A stretch of DNA of 52,498 bases, from the NCBI RefSeq assembly GCF_002160815.1, contig NZ_NFLH01000016.1:1-52498 (forward strand). The letters run 5' to 3'. The stretch is from Massilimicrobiota sp. An134 (GTDB lineage: Bacteria; Bacillota_I; Bacilli_A; Erysipelotrichales; Coprobacillaceae). Position 1 is the first letter of the stretch, and each line of letters starts with the position of its first letter. The position numbers and the translations under genes are program-made. This document shows positions 1 to 9,129 of this stretch, piece after piece. The notes beneath the pieces are model-generated. The model ran no database searches, was not told the DNA's origin, and saw nothing but the letters and a program-made list of their open reading frames with translations.

Positions 1-9
1 GACGGAAGA

Positions 10-276
10 ATGACATCCCGTACAAAGAAAGATGCATCTACACATCAAAATATCTCAGAAGTCAAACCATTAACGCCAGAAGAAGTTGATGAAATGCTTC
101 TCCATGATGACACATATGAGTCAGATAAGGTACTTATGAAATGTGACAGATGCGGATGTGAAATGGAACTTGACGGATACATATTAAGTGAAATAGCGGA
201 GGCTGATGGAGATGATGAACTGTCATGCATCTGCATGAAATGTGGAAAAGGAACAATGCACCAGGTCAAGAAATGA
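10..276 (+). CDS. Small zinc-ribbon-like protein, function unknown (possibly 5' truncated)
   Basis: I do not recognise this 88-residue protein. After a charged N-terminus it has two Cys pairs, C45-x2-C48 and C75-x2-C78 (plus C50 and C73), separated by an acidic stretch. This spacing fits a small treble-clef or zinc-ribbon fold. A GGAAG sits directly before the ATG at 10, but the frame is open to the window edge, so the true start may lie upstream. A good intrinsic terminator follows. The gene is on the plus strand, convergent with guaB. No function is inferred beyond probable metal binding. Confidence 0.6.
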   Translation: MTSRTKKDASTHQNISEVKPLTPEEVDEMLLHDDTYESDKVLMKCDRCGCEMELDGYILSEIAEADGDDELSCICMKCGKGTMHQVKK

Positions 277-310
277 TATATCTGGTTACGTTTTTGCATG
301 CAGAAAAATA

Positions 311-340
311 GAGTAATGCTGGTGCATTACTTTTTATTTT
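311..340 (+). terminator. Intrinsic terminator of the zinc-ribbon gene
   Basis: A perfect 7-bp stem (GTAATGC at 313-319, GCATTAC at 324-330) with loop TGGT is followed by a T-rich tract. It lies 35 bases after the stop at 276. Confidence 0.8.
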
Positions 341-400
341 GCTCATTGTTAATATTTGCTTTAAGCGTTTATCAACCAAACGAAACCAAATTCCTATAAT

Positions 401-432
401 ATAAAAAAAGATACTTCAAATGAAGTATCTTA
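401..432 (-). terminator. Intrinsic terminator of guaB
   Basis: A perfect 10-bp inverted repeat (409-418 with 421-430) is followed on the minus strand by a run of T. The stem reaches the guaB stop codon at 430-432. Confidence 0.85.
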
Positions 433-1938
433 TTGATTATGTGATGGTGTTGAATCTTTCAACACAACATCATGTGCTCCACCTTCAACAATACTTGTTG
501 AAGAAACAAGAGTGATTTTGGCTTTTTCCTGTAATTCAGGAATTGTTAAAGCACCACAGTTACACATAGTTGATTTAATTTTGGCAAGTGTTAAACCAAC
601 ATTATCTTTTAATGGACCTGCATATGGTACATAAGAATCAACACCTTCTTCAAATGAAAGTTTAGCATCTCCACCTAAATCATAACGTTGCCAGTTACGT
701 GCACGAGCGCTACCTTCACCCCAGTATTCTTTCATATACTGTCCATTGATATTGACTTTATTTGTAGGTGATTCATCAAAACGAGAGAAATATCTTCCTA
801 ACATGATAAAATCAGATCCCATTGCTAAAGCTAATGTCATATGATAGTCATGAACAATTCCACCATCACTACAGATAGGAACATAAATTCCAGTTTCTTT
901 AAAATATTCATCTCTAGCTTTAGCAACTTCAATAGTTGCAGTTGCTTGCCCTCTACCAATTCCTTTTTGTTCACGTGTAATACAAATAGAACCTCCACCG
1001 ATTCCAACTTTAACGAAATCAGCACCACATTCAGCTAAAAATCTAAATCCTTCAGCATCAACAACATTTCCAGCCCCAACTTTTACACTATCACCATAAT
1101 GTTCTCTGATCCATTCAATTGTTAATTTTTGCCATTCACTGAATCCTTCACTAGAATCAATACATAATACATCTGCTCCAGCTTCTACTAACGCAGGAAC
1201 ACGTGTTGCATAATCTCTTGTATTGATACCTGCACCAACAACATATCTCTTAGATGCATCTAATAATTCATTAGGATTAGATTTTCTTGATTCATAATCT
1301 TTTCTAAATACAAAATATTCTAATTTCTGATTATCATCAATAATTGGTAAAGCATTCAACTTATTATCCCAGATAATATCATTAGCTTCTTTCAATGAAA
1401 CACCACTTTTAGCAGTAATCAATTTATCAAATGGTGTCATAAACTCAGATACTTTTGTATCTAAAGACATGCGTGAAATACGATAATCTCTTCCTGTTAC
1501 AATTCCAACTAATTTTCCATTTTGTGTTCCATCTTCAGTCACAGCCATAGTTGAATGTCCAGTTTTTTCTTTTAACGCAATAACATCCTTTAAAGTCTGA
1601 TCAGGAGCAATATTTGAATCACTTGGAACAAATCCAGCTTTATAATTTTTCACTTTTCTAACCATTTCAGCCTGTGCTTCAACAGTTTGTGATCCATATA
1701 TAAATGAAACTCCACCTTCTCTTGCTAAAGCAATAGCCATTGTATCATTAGATACAGATTGCATGATTGCTGATACAAGTGGGATGTTTAACGATAATGC
1801 AGGTTCTTCACCTTTTTTAAATTTAACTAATGGTGTTTTTAAACTGACATTTTTTGGTTGACACTGAGCACTTGAGTATCCTGGTACCAATAAATATTCA
1901 TTAAAAGTATGTGATGGTTCTTCAAAAAAATATGCCAT
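430..1938 (-). CDS. guaB: IMP dehydrogenase (Tritrichomonas foetus-like type)
   Basis: This 502-residue enzyme oxidises IMP to XMP with NAD+, the committed step of GMP synthesis. It is a TIM barrel with an inserted pair of CBS domains at about residues 100-220. The active-site loop GGGSICITR carries catalytic Cys319, and the flap motif RARNWQRYD carries Arg418-Tyr419. These positions coincide with those I recall for the Tritrichomonas foetus enzyme (Cys319, Arg418, Tyr419), and the whole chain resembles that protein more than the usual bacterial form, whose loop reads GPGSICTTR. The CBS domains and NAD-site features argue against GMP reductase. The ATG at 1938 has a GGAGAGA ribosome site. It is probably a single-gene unit 65 bases downstream of ricA, with its own terminator. 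Confidence 0.95.
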   Translation of the reverse strand: MAYFFEEPSHTFNEYLLVPGYSSAQCQPKNVSLKTPLVKFKKGEEPALSLNIPLVSAIMQSVSNDTMAIALAREGGVSFIYGSQTVEAQAEMVRKVKNYKAGFVPSDSNIAPDQTLKDVIALKEKTGHSTMAVTEDGTQNGKLVGIVTGRDYRISRMSLDTKVSEFMTPFDKLITAKSGVSLKEANDIIWDNKLNALPIIDDNQKLEYFVFRKDYESRKSNPNELLDASKRYVVGAGINTRDYATRVPALVEAGADVLCIDSSEGFSEWQKLTIEWIREHYGDSVKVGAGNVVDAEGFRFLAECGADFVKVGIGGGSICITREQKGIGRGQATATIEVAKARDEYFKETGIYVPICSDGGIVHDYHMTLALAMGSDFIMLGRYFSRFDESPTNKVNINGQYMKEYWGEGSARARNWQRYDLGGDAKLSFEEGVDSYVPYAGPLKDNVGLTLAKIKSTMCNCGALTIPELQEKAKITLVSSTSIVEGGAHDVVLKDSTPSHNQ

Positions 1939-2003
1939 AATCTCTCTCCTTTTTCTTATATTGTCATTTATTGAAGAAATTATATAGATTTTTCATGATT
2001 TCG

Positions 2004-2348
2004 TCAACTCTTTTTCTTCAATTCCAGATTAATATCATTTTGAATCTGATTTAATAATGCATTCACTTCTTCTTTTAACACTAAATAATTATATACTAAT
2101 GGATTTTCATCAAACGATTTTTTCTTTTTTTGATAAGCTTGAATTAAACTTTCACAGTCGTTATTCAAATGTTTAGCTTTTACAATAGCCTGCTGCATTT
2201 GTTTTAACTCCTTCTCCAAAGCTTTCAATACTTCATCATTTTGTATCTTCTTTTCATATCTTTGATATTCTTTGACAATATCCTGATTTAAAATCCATTG
2301 ATTCAAAGCTTCAGCCTTTTCTTGAACTTGTTTATTCAACTTCTTCAC
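2004..2348 (-). CDS. ricA: YlbF/YmcA family protein (RicA-like)
   Basis: This 114-residue, mostly helical and Lys/Gln/Asn-rich protein matches the YlbF/YmcA family. In Bacillus subtilis, YmcA (RicA), YlbF and YaaT form the Y-complex, which works with RNase Y in mRNA maturation and influences sporulation, competence and biofilm formation. The assignment to YmcA rather than YlbF rests on position: it directly follows miaB (ymcB), overlapping its stop by 17 bases, as in B. subtilis. RNase Y lies about 3 kb upstream in the same gene string. Confidence 0.8.
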   Translation of the reverse strand: MKKLNKQVQEKAEALNQWILNQDIVKEYQRYEKKIQNDEVLKALEKELKQMQQAIVKAKHLNNDCESLIQAYQKKKKSFDENPLVYNYLVLKEEVNALLNQIQNDINLELKKKS

Positions 2349-3774
2349 CTTTCAATGCCCATGTTTTGACTTCTGTGACTCTAACAGGAACTATTTGACC
2401 AATATGTTCAGGATTTCCTTTAAAATTAATAAGTTTTTGATGTTTTGTATATCCTGTTAACATTTCATTATCTTTTTTAGATGTTCCTTCTACGAGAACT
2501 TCTACAACCTGATTTAGAAATTTTTGATTTTGTTTAAGTGCTTTTTCATTCACCAAATCATTGAGACGATATAGACGTTGTTCTTTTGTTTGAATGTCAA
2601 TATCATCCTCCATCTTCGCTGCTGGTGTTCCCGCACGAGGTGAATAAATAAATGTATATGCTAAATCATATTCACAATATTCATATAATGATAATGTATC
2701 TTCAAACTGTTCATCTGTTTCCCCAGGGAATCCTACAATAACATCAGTTGTGATAGTACAATCAGGAATCTTTGATTTAATCTTATCAAATAATTTTAAA
2801 TAATCCTCTCTTGTATATCTTCTTCCCATACGTTTTAAAACTTCACTATTTCCTGATTGAACAGGTAAGTGAATCGCTGGCATAATGTTATCATATTGAG
2901 CAATAACATCAATCATTTCATCACTGAAATCCCATGGATGACTAGTTGTAAAACGTATACGTGGAATGCCAGTTTTAGCTACATCTTCTAACAATGAAGC
3001 AAAGTTATAATCATCTTGAAAATCCTTACCATAAGAATTCACATTTTGGCCTAATAATGTAATCTCCTGATATCCCTGCTCTTTTAATTCTAAAACTTCT
3101 TGAAGAATTTCTTCTTTTAAACGTGATCTTTCTTTACCACGTGTGTAAGGCACAATACAATATGTACAAAACTTATTACATCCATACATAATATTAACCC
3201 AAGCTTTATAAGGATGTGCGCGATGACTTGGTAGATTTTCAATGACATCCCCTTCTTTAGACCAGACTTCCAAAACCATTTCTTTATCTAACATAGCTTG
3301 TTTTAATAAAACAGGCAAACGATGGATATTATGTGTTCCAAAAATCAAATCTACTTGTGGATGTTTTTCTAAAATCTTATTAACAACAACTTCTTCTTGA
3401 GCCATACATCCACAAATTCCAAAGATAATATTAGGATTTGTTCTTTTGACTTTTTTAAGATATCCAATTTTTCCAAAAACCTTTTCTTCAGCATTTTCTC
3501 TTATTGCACAGGTATTCAGTAAAACAACCTGTGCATCTTTAATTTCATCAGTTGCACTGTATCCTAAACTTTCTAAAATACCTGCTAGTGTTTCACTATC
3601 ACGTTCATTAGCTTGGCAGCCATATGTCTGAATAAAGTATTTCTGTCCTTTTCCAATACCAACCATATCTGCTGGTATTTCATAAGCATCTTTAATATGA
3701 TGTATTTCATCTTTTCCTCTATGTTTGGCATCTTTTAAAGATGGACCTTTAAAATATTGACTATAATCTTTCAT
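2332..3774 (-). CDS. miaB: tRNA-2-methylthio-N6-dimethylallyladenosine synthase MiaB
   Basis: This 480-residue radical SAM methylthiotransferase adds the 2-methylthio group to i6A37 of tRNAs reading UNN codons. The N-terminal UPF0004 domain holds its [4Fe-4S] ligands Cys53 (TYGCQANERDS), Cys88 and Cys122. The radical SAM cluster motif is Cys198-x3-Cys202-x2-Cys205. A TRAM domain occupies about the last 65 residues. The length is slightly above the usual 440-510 midpoint because of a leader of about 45 residues, as in B. subtilis YmcB. It is co-transcribed with the overlapping ricA. Confidence 0.96.
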   Translation of the reverse strand: MKDYSQYFKGPSLKDAKHRGKDEIHHIKDAYEIPADMVGIGKGQKYFIQTYGCQANERDSETLAGILESLGYSATDEIKDAQVVLLNTCAIRENAEEKVFGKIGYLKKVKRTNPNIIFGICGCMAQEEVVVNKILEKHPQVDLIFGTHNIHRLPVLLKQAMLDKEMVLEVWSKEGDVIENLPSHRAHPYKAWVNIMYGCNKFCTYCIVPYTRGKERSRLKEEILQEVLELKEQGYQEITLLGQNVNSYGKDFQDDYNFASLLEDVAKTGIPRIRFTTSHPWDFSDEMIDVIAQYDNIMPAIHLPVQSGNSEVLKRMGRRYTREDYLKLFDKIKSKIPDCTITTDVIVGFPGETDEQFEDTLSLYEYCEYDLAYTFIYSPRAGTPAAKMEDDIDIQTKEQRLYRLNDLVNEKALKQNQKFLNQVVEVLVEGTSKKDNEMLTGYTKHQKLINFKGNPEHIGQIVPVRVTEVKTWALKGEEVE

Positions 3775-3824
3775 TTTCTCACCACTTTCTGCTTTATTAT
3801 ACCAAATAAATCAAAATAAGAAAG

Positions 3825-3853
3825 AAAAAAATAAGGACATTGTCCTTATTTTT
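3825..3853 (-). terminator. Intrinsic terminator (symmetrical) after the 81-residue ORF
   Basis: AAATAAGGACA at 3829-3839 pairs with TGTCCTTATTT at 3841-3851, flanked by A and T runs, just beyond the stop at 3856. It separates this gene from miaB. Confidence 0.8.
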
Positions 3854-3855
3854 CA

Positions 3856-4101
3856 TTAACCAAAGAATCCATCTGGCTGAATTGAGAAATATAAGATTCC
3901 ACCTTCTGGTGTTTTCTTAAATAAACCTTTGCAATATGAAGCAGCTTCATCAGGGCTTAATTCTGTTTCACATTCAATTTCAGCTTTAATTCCTGTTTTC
4001 TTTATAAATTTACATTTAACTTTATCATCTTCATACCCATCAAAGAAATCAATTAATTTTTGAACTTGAGCAGTAGACATTAATAATTTACATTTTGCCA
4101 T
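3856..4101 (-). CDS. Conserved small protein, function unknown
   Basis: This is an 81-residue soluble protein beginning MAKCKLL, with three other Cys residues (positions about 30, 44 and 57) and a Gly/Phe-rich C-terminus ending GFFG. An AGGAGG precedes the ATG. I do not recognise the family. It lies between spoVS and miaB, where B. subtilis has other genes, and has its own terminator, so it is probably monocistronic. The Cys residues are not in CxxC pairs, so zinc binding is not supported. Confidence 0.6.
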   Translation of the reverse strand: MAKCKLLMSTAQVQKLIDFFDGYEDDKVKCKFIKKTGIKAEIECETELSPDEAASYCKGLFKKTPEGGILYFSIQPDGFFG

Positions 4102-4163
4102 AATATTTCCTCCTTATTATCACATTTCTATTATAACACTTTGCTAAAAAAAATAAAGCCTTT

Positions 4164-4424
4164 TCATCTCATTTCTACATTTAATCTTAATGATGTAATG
4201 ACCTGATTATCAATTGTCAAATCATAAAATGATGGGATACAATACAATTCATATCCACTTGGTGCAATGTAGCCACGTGAAATAGCAATAGCCTTCATAG
4301 CCTGATTTAAAGCAGCTGCTCCAATCACTTGAATTTGAACCTTTTGGTGTTCTCTTAATAAACTCGTTAATGCTCCAGCAACCTTGCTTGGTTGTGAAGA
4401 AGACGATACTCTCATCATTTCCAT
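4164..4424 (-). CDS. spoVS: Stage V sporulation protein S
   Basis: This 86-residue Alba-fold protein is nearly colinear with B. subtilis SpoVS, with shared blocks VAGAL, IGAAALNQA, KAIAISRG and APSG. SpoVS affects septation and spore coat and cortex development, and the family is thought to bind nucleic acid. GGAGG lies 7 bases before the ATG at 4424. It follows rny and ymdB, exactly as in B. subtilis. Confidence 0.93.
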   Translation of the reverse strand: MEMMRVSSSSQPSKVAGALTSLLREHQKVQIQVIGAAALNQAMKAIAISRGYIAPSGYELYCIPSFYDLTIDNQVITSLRLNVEMR

Positions 4425-4471
4425 AAAAATTCCTCCTTGCTTTTAATATATGAGCAAAGAGGAAAAATATA

Positions 4472-5254
4472 CTATAAAGGATGATCTGGATCAATACAAA
4501 TTCTTTGAATATGCGTACACTCATTATTTTGATTAAATGATAGTAAAGTTGCTCTGAATTGTCCCATTCCTTCAGCTACCTGGAAAGGTGTCATAATACC
4601 CATTTTCATGCGTTTAATAATTCCTTCAACATCACATCCAATAGCACTATGATAAGGACCTGTCATTCCTACATCACATTGAAATGCTGTTCCATGAGGC
4701 AAAATCTTTTCATCTGCTGTTGTGACATGTGTATGTGTCCCTAGCACTGCCGCAACTTTTCCATCAAGATAATAACCTAAAGCCACCTTTTCACTTGTAG
4801 CTTCAGCATGAAAATCAATAATATGTATATCACTTTGATCTTCTTTCAAAATTTCATCAATAGCTTCAAATGGATTTTGTGACTTTCCATCCATAAAAGT
4901 AATACCTAATAGATTCGTCACACGAATCTTACGATTTTGAAACATAATCTCACGACTTCCAACACCCGGCAAAGCTTTAGGCTGATTATAAGGCACGATT
5001 AAACGATCTGCTTCGTCTATATATTGAAACAGTTCCTTTTTAGCAAATGTATGATTACCCATGGTCATAAATGATATACCTTGAAATAAAAACTCATCAT
5101 AATGTTTTTTTATTAATCCTTTGCCGTGCGTTGCATTTTCTACATTGGCAATGACAAAATCAATCTGATATTTCTTCTTCAACAATGGTAAATATTGATC
5201 AATCATTTCTCTCCCAATTGCTGAAAAAACATCTCCAATAAAAAGAATGTTCAT
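4472..5254 (-). CDS. ymdB: YmdB-type metallophosphoesterase (2',3'-cyclic nucleotide phosphodiesterase)
   Basis: This 260-residue protein of the TIGR00282 family has the di-metal calcineurin-like motifs in order: GDV near the N-terminus, NVEN, MGNHT, DFHAEATSEK and GTHTHV. In B. subtilis YmdB hydrolyses 2',3'-cAMP and controls the switch between motility and biofilm. It lies downstream of rny and upstream of spoVS. A terminator separates it from rny, so it probably depends on partial readthrough or its own promoter. Confidence 0.93.
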   Translation of the reverse strand: MNILFIGDVFSAIGREMIDQYLPLLKKKYQIDFVIANVENATHGKGLIKKHYDEFLFQGISFMTMGNHTFAKKELFQYIDEADRLIVPYNQPKALPGVGSREIMFQNRKIRVTNLLGITFMDGKSQNPFEAIDEILKEDQSDIHIIDFHAEATSEKVALGYYLDGKVAAVLGTHTHVTTADEKILPHGTAFQCDVGMTGPYHSAIGCDVEGIIKRMKMGIMTPFQVAEGMGQFRATLLSFNQNNECTHIQRICIDPDHPL

Positions 5255-5269
5255 TATCTCTCCTACTTT

Positions 5270-5297
5270 CTAAAAAAAGATAGGATATCCTATCTTT
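5270..5297 (-). terminator. Intrinsic terminator of rny
   Basis: The perfect palindrome AGATAGGATATCCTATCT (5278-5295) is followed on the minus strand by seven T, directly at the rny stop codon. Confidence 0.8.
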
Positions 5298-6856
5298 TAT
5301 TTGGCAATTTCATTGGCACGAACTTCACGAATAACTGTCACTTTGATATGTCCAGGATAAGTGAGTTCATTTTCAATTTTATCTCTAATATCTCTTGCAA
5401 GCTGATGGCTTGTTAAATCATCAACTTGATCCGGTTTGACGATAACACGAATTTCTCGACCAGCCTGAATAGCAAATACTTTATCAACACCATCAAAACC
5501 TTTAGAAATTTCTTCTAGTTTTTCAAGTCTTTGAATATAATTTTCAATTGTTTCGCTACGGCTTCCAGGTCTAGCAGCCGATAAAGTATCAGCAGCTGCT
5601 ACTAAGATAGAAATAACGCTTGTTGGTTCCACATCTCCATGATGTGATTCAATGGCATTAATAACAGTTGCATTTTCACCATATTTCTTTGCAAACTTCA
5701 CACCTAACTCAACATGGCTACCTTCCATTTCATGGTCAACAGCTTTTCCAATATCATGCAATAATCCTGCACGTCTAGCAAGCTGTTGGTTGAGACCAAG
5801 TTCAGCTGCCATCATTCCAGCAAAATGCGCAACTTCTAATGAGTGCTGTAAAGCATTTTGACCATAACTTGTACGATATTTCAATTTTCCAATCAACATG
5901 ATAATTTCTTTGTGAACACGTGATAAACCTAATTCAAAAATAGCATCTTCCCCAGTTTTTTGAATAACTTCATGAAGTTCATTTTTTGTCTTTTGAACCA
6001 CTTCTTCAATACGACCAGGTTGAATTCTTCCATCTCTAATCAACGTTTCTAATGAAAGACGTGCAATTTCTCTACGAATTGGATCAAAGCAAGAAATAGT
6101 AATAGCTTCAGGTGTATCATCAATAATCAATTCTACTCCTGTTGCATTTTCAATTGCTTTAATATTTCTCCCTTCACGTCCAATAATACGACCTTTCATT
6201 TCTTCGCTTGGTAAAGCAACAACATTAACAGTTCGTTCAATCGTTTCTTCCTGTGAATAACGATTAATAGCTGCTGCAATAATATCTTTTGCATAAAGCG
6301 AAGCTTTAGATTTTGCCTCATCTTCCTGCTCTTTGATATAAGCTGTCACTTCTTTTGACATTTTTTGTTCAACTTGTTTAAATAACTCTTCTTTTGCTTC
6401 ATTAGCGCTCATTGCTGCAATTTTTTCTAATTCCGTAATTTTTGCATCAATCTGATCTTTCAATTGAGCCTCTAATTTCCCTAGTTCTTCACTTTTCTTT
6501 TCTAATTGCACTGCTTTTTCTTCCAAAACATCTTCTCTACCTTGTAAAGCAATATCTCTACGATCAATATTTTGTTCTCTTTGCAATAGTTTATTTTCAA
6601 ATTTAGTAACTTCTAAGCGTTGTTCCTTGATTTCTTTTTCAGCCTCAAGCTTATATTCATAAGCCTGTGTTTTCGCATCAAGAATCGCTTCCTTAACTAT
6701 ATTATCAGCCTTAGAATTGGCTTCATCCACAATTCTAGAAGCATCATTATGAGCTTTAGATACTCCTAATTTTGTTAAAATAAAATATAAACCAAATCCT
6801 AAAGCGACACAAAGAACATAGGTAACAATAGTAAGAGGGGCACCAAATTCTTGCAT
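5297..6856 (-). CDS. rny: Ribonuclease Y
   Basis: This membrane-bound endoribonuclease initiates mRNA decay. It has an N-terminal membrane segment (about residues 8-30), a long Lys/Glu-rich coiled coil (about 35-195), a KH domain with GREGRN, and an HD domain with [13 protein letters not shown] place the start at the ATG at 6856, where AGGAGG lies a few bases upstream. This gives 519 residues, close to the 520 of B. subtilis, whereas the longest ORF adds 17 unlikely residues. It is neighbour to recA upstream and ymdB downstream, and ricA (an RNase Y partner) is encoded further along. Confidence 0.96.
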   Translation of the reverse strand: MQEFGAPLTIVTYVLCVALGFGLYFILTKLGVSKAHNDASRIVDEANSKADNIVKEAILDAKTQAYEYKLEAEKEIKEQRLEVTKFENKLLQREQNIDRRDIALQGREDVLEEKAVQLEKKSEELGKLEAQLKDQIDAKITELEKIAAMSANEAKEELFKQVEQKMSKEVTAYIKEQEDEAKSKASLYAKDIIAAAINRYSQEETIERTVNVVALPSEEMKGRIIGREGRNIKAIENATGVELIIDDTPEAITISCFDPIRREIARLSLETLIRDGRIQPGRIEEVVQKTKNELHEVIQKTGEDAIFELGLSRVHKEIIMLIGKLKYRTSYGQNALQHSLEVAHFAGMMAAELGLNQQLARRAGLLHDIGKAVDHEMEGSHVELGVKFAKKYGENATVINAIESHHGDVEPTSVISILVAAADTLSAARPGSRSETIENYIQRLEKLEEISKGFDGVDKVFAIQAGREIRVIVKPDQVDDLTSHQLARDIRDKIENELTYPGHIKVTVIREVRANEIAK

Positions 6857-6971
6857 AATCTTCCTCCTATTTCCTATGACAAATTTCTTGTTGTGCATTA
6901 CACACATAAAATATTATACCGTATTTTTGTGAAATTGACAATAAAATATCAAAAGATTGCTTTTTGACCAC

Positions 6972-7003
6972 AATAAAAACCAATATAGAAAACTATATTG
7001 GTT
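6972..7003 (-). terminator. Intrinsic terminator of recA
   Basis: AACCAATATAG (6978-6988) pairs perfectly with CTATATTGGTT (6993-7003) around an AAAA loop, with T-rich sequence following on the minus strand. The stem overlaps the recA stop codon. Confidence 0.85.
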
Positions 7004-8033
7004 AAGCTTCTTCATGAGCAAAAATCTGTGCTTTGACTTTTTCTTCAATTTCATTCATAATATCAGGATGTTCAGCTAAGAAAATTTTAACATTTTCTCT
7101 ACCCTGACCAATTTTTTCACCTTGATAAGCATACCATGCGCCTGATTTATCAATAATATCATGAGCAACTGCCAAATCAATAATTTCACCATCTCTTGCG
7201 ATACCTTTACCATAAATGATATCCACAGATGTTGTTTTAAATGGAGGTGAAACCTTGTTTTTGACAACTTTAATATTGACTTTATTTCCAACAATCTCAC
7301 TACCATTTTTGATAGCTTCACTACGTCTGATTTCAATACGCACAGAAGCATAAAACTTCAAGGCACGTCCTCCTGTTGTTGTTTCAGGATTACCATACAT
7401 AACACCAATTTTTTCTCTTAACTGATTAATAAAAATAATTGTACATGATGTTTTATTCATAAGTCCAGACAAACGACGCATAGCCTTAGACATCATACGC
7501 GCCTGTAAACCAACTGAATTATCACCCATTTCACCATCAAGTTCAACTTGTGGAACCAAAGCCGCTACTGAGTCAACAACAACCAAATCAATCGCATTAC
7601 TCTTTACTAAAGTTTCCGCAATAGCTAACCCCTGTTCTCCACTATCAGGCTGTGATAAAATCAGTTCATCAACATTCACTCCTAAATTTCTCGCATAAAT
7701 AGGATCAATAGCATGCTCTGCATCAATGAAAGCAGCTCTTCCTCCCTGTTTTTGAACTTCTGCTATCGCATGAAGTGTTAATGTTGTTTTCCCACTTGAT
7801 TCAGGACCATAAATTTCAATAATACGTCCTTTGGGATAACCACCAATACCAAGTGCAGCATCTAGTGTTAACGAACCGGTAGGAATCACATCAATATCAA
7901 CCGCCACACGATCGCCTAATTTCATAATTGACCCTTTACCAAACTGCTTTTCAATTAAATGAATGGCATCTGTTAATGCTTTTTCTTTTTTATCATCAAC
8001 TGATTCTGTTTTTTTCACTTTCTTTTCTGCCAT
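7002..8033 (-). CDS. recA: Recombinase RecA
   Basis: This is the 343-residue DNA strand-exchange ATPase for homologous recombination and SOS induction. The Walker A motif GPESSGKTT is at residues 76-84 and Walker B is the [10 protein letters not shown] segment. Loop 1 and loop 2 regions and the acidic C-terminus are present. AGGAGG precedes the ATG. It follows the cinA-type gene by 44 bases and has its own terminator. I did not see a clear LexA box in that short gap. Confidence 0.98.
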   Translation of the reverse strand: MAEKKVKKTESVDDKKEKALTDAIHLIEKQFGKGSIMKLGDRVAVDIDVIPTGSLTLDAALGIGGYPKGRIIEIYGPESSGKTTLTLHAIAEVQKQGGRAAFIDAEHAIDPIYARNLGVNVDELILSQPDSGEQGLAIAETLVKSNAIDLVVVDSVAALVPQVELDGEMGDNSVGLQARMMSKAMRRLSGLMNKTSCTIIFINQLREKIGVMYGNPETTTGGRALKFYASVRIEIRRSEAIKNGSEIVGNKVNIKVVKNKVSPPFKTTSVDIIYGKGIARDGEIIDLAVAHDIIDKSGAWYAYQGEKIGQGRENVKIFLAEHPDIMNEIEEKVKAQIFAHEEA

Positions 8034-8077
8034 AAAATATTCCTCCTACTATTTATATACAACACTTTTTTATGAAA

Positions 8078-8533
8078 TTACTTCAAAATTTCTAAAATTT
8101 TTTCAATTCCTATCAAAATAGCCTGTTTTTGAATATCATCACGGCTGCCAGAAAGACGATAACAAAAAGTATATATATTTTCACCATAGGCAATACCAAT
8201 ATAAATCAAACCAACTGGTTTTCCTTCCATTGCTGATGGACCTGCATTTCCAGTAAAAGAAATGCATACATCACTATCAAACATTTTTTGTCCTTGAATG
8301 GCCATCAGTCCTGCGACTTCTTTAGAAACAACGCCAAACTGATCAATAATTTTTTCATCAATATGCAAAACATCTCTTTTAATACGTGTCTGATAGCTCA
8401 CTAATGTTCCTCGATAAACAGCCGAAATGCCACTAATACTACCAATTGTTTTGGCAAAACCACCTACTGTAAAACTCTCTACACTGCTTATCGAAATATT
8501 TCTTTGTATTAATAATTGAGCTAATTCTTCCAT
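8078..8533 (-). CDS. CinA C-terminal-domain protein (PncC-like nicotinamide-nucleotide amidase)
   Basis: This 151-residue stand-alone CinA C-terminal domain lacks the N-terminal molybdopterin-binding domain of full CinA. PncC enzymes deamidate NMN in pyridine-nucleotide salvage. The usual ESCTGG motif reads ESFTVGG here, with Ser kept but Cys and the first Gly changed. The TGIAGPGG loop reads TGNAGPSA. The conserved Tyr and Lys (SYQTRIK) and KPVG are kept. It could be active or a scaffold remnant. Its place between pgsA and recA matches cinA in B. subtilis. Confidence 0.85.
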   Translation of the reverse strand: MEELAQLLIQRNISISSVESFTVGGFAKTIGSISGISAVYRGTLVSYQTRIKRDVLHIDEKIIDQFGVVSKEVAGLMAIQGQKMFDSDVCISFTGNAGPSAMEGKPVGLIYIGIAYGENIYTFCYRLSGSRDDIQKQAILIGIEKILEILK

Positions 8534-8534
8534 T

Positions 8535-9128
8535 TTACATACTCTCCATGATATATTGTCTATTTTTCATAAAATAGTCTACTCCACTCACAAAAGAAAT
8601 CAATGTTGCAAGCCAAATCATGATCTGATCCATTGGAATATGCAAACCAGCAAAAACAATATTATTCAATAACAGCAAACAAATAGCAAGCATTTGTGTC
8701 ATTGTTTTTGCTTTTCCTAGATAACTTGCCGCTAAAACAACATTCTTTTGGCTGGCAACCAAACGAATAGCATCAACAATAATATCTCTTGAAATCATAA
8801 TGATAGGAATAATGATATGAATATCATGTGTTGAAGCTAACAATAACAAAGTCGTATTAACAATCAATTTATCAGCAATTGGATCAATAAACTTTCCAAA
8901 AGTCGTAATCAAATGCTGTTTTCGTGCAATATAACCATCTAAATAATCCGTCAATGCTGATAAAGCAAAAATCAAAAATAAAATAATATCTAATAAAGAT
9001 AATGATGTTGATAAAACATCAAAAACAGGTATCTCAATACCTAATGATTGATATGGTATCAAATAAACAATAATAAATAATGGGACACTCAATAAACGAA
9101 TTGTTGTTAATTTATTAGGTAAATTCAT
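8535..9128 (-). CDS. pgsA: CDP-diacylglycerol-glycerol-3-phosphate 3-phosphatidyltransferase
   Basis: This 197-residue membrane enzyme makes phosphatidylglycerol phosphate, the first step to phosphatidylglycerol and cardiolipin. The CDP-alcohol phosphotransferase motif is complete: D-Y-L-DG-Y-I-AR, then G, then D-P-I-A-D in the segment DYLDGYIARK...GKFIDPIADK. Several hydrophobic helices are visible. It lies one base after rodZ and one base before the cinA-type gene, so the three are one operon. Confidence 0.95.
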   Translation of the reverse strand: MNLPNKLTTIRLLSVPLFIIVYLIPYQSLGIEIPVFDVLSTSLSLLDIILFLIFALSALTDYLDGYIARKQHLITTFGKFIDPIADKLIVNTTLLLLASTHDIHIIIPIIMISRDIIVDAIRLVASQKNVVLAASYLGKAKTMTQMLAICLLLLNNIVFAGLHIPMDQIMIWLATLISFVSGVDYFMKNRQYIMESM

Positions 9129-9129
9129 A

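Noticed and set aside
430-1938. GMP reductase instead of IMP dehydrogenase
   Set aside because: CBS domains and the Arg-Tyr flap (Arg418-Tyr419) are IMPDH features; GMP reductase lacks them.
6857-6907. Upstream extension of RNase Y by 17 residues
   Set aside because: No ribosome site for it; the ATG at 6,856 has AGGAGG and yields the family length.
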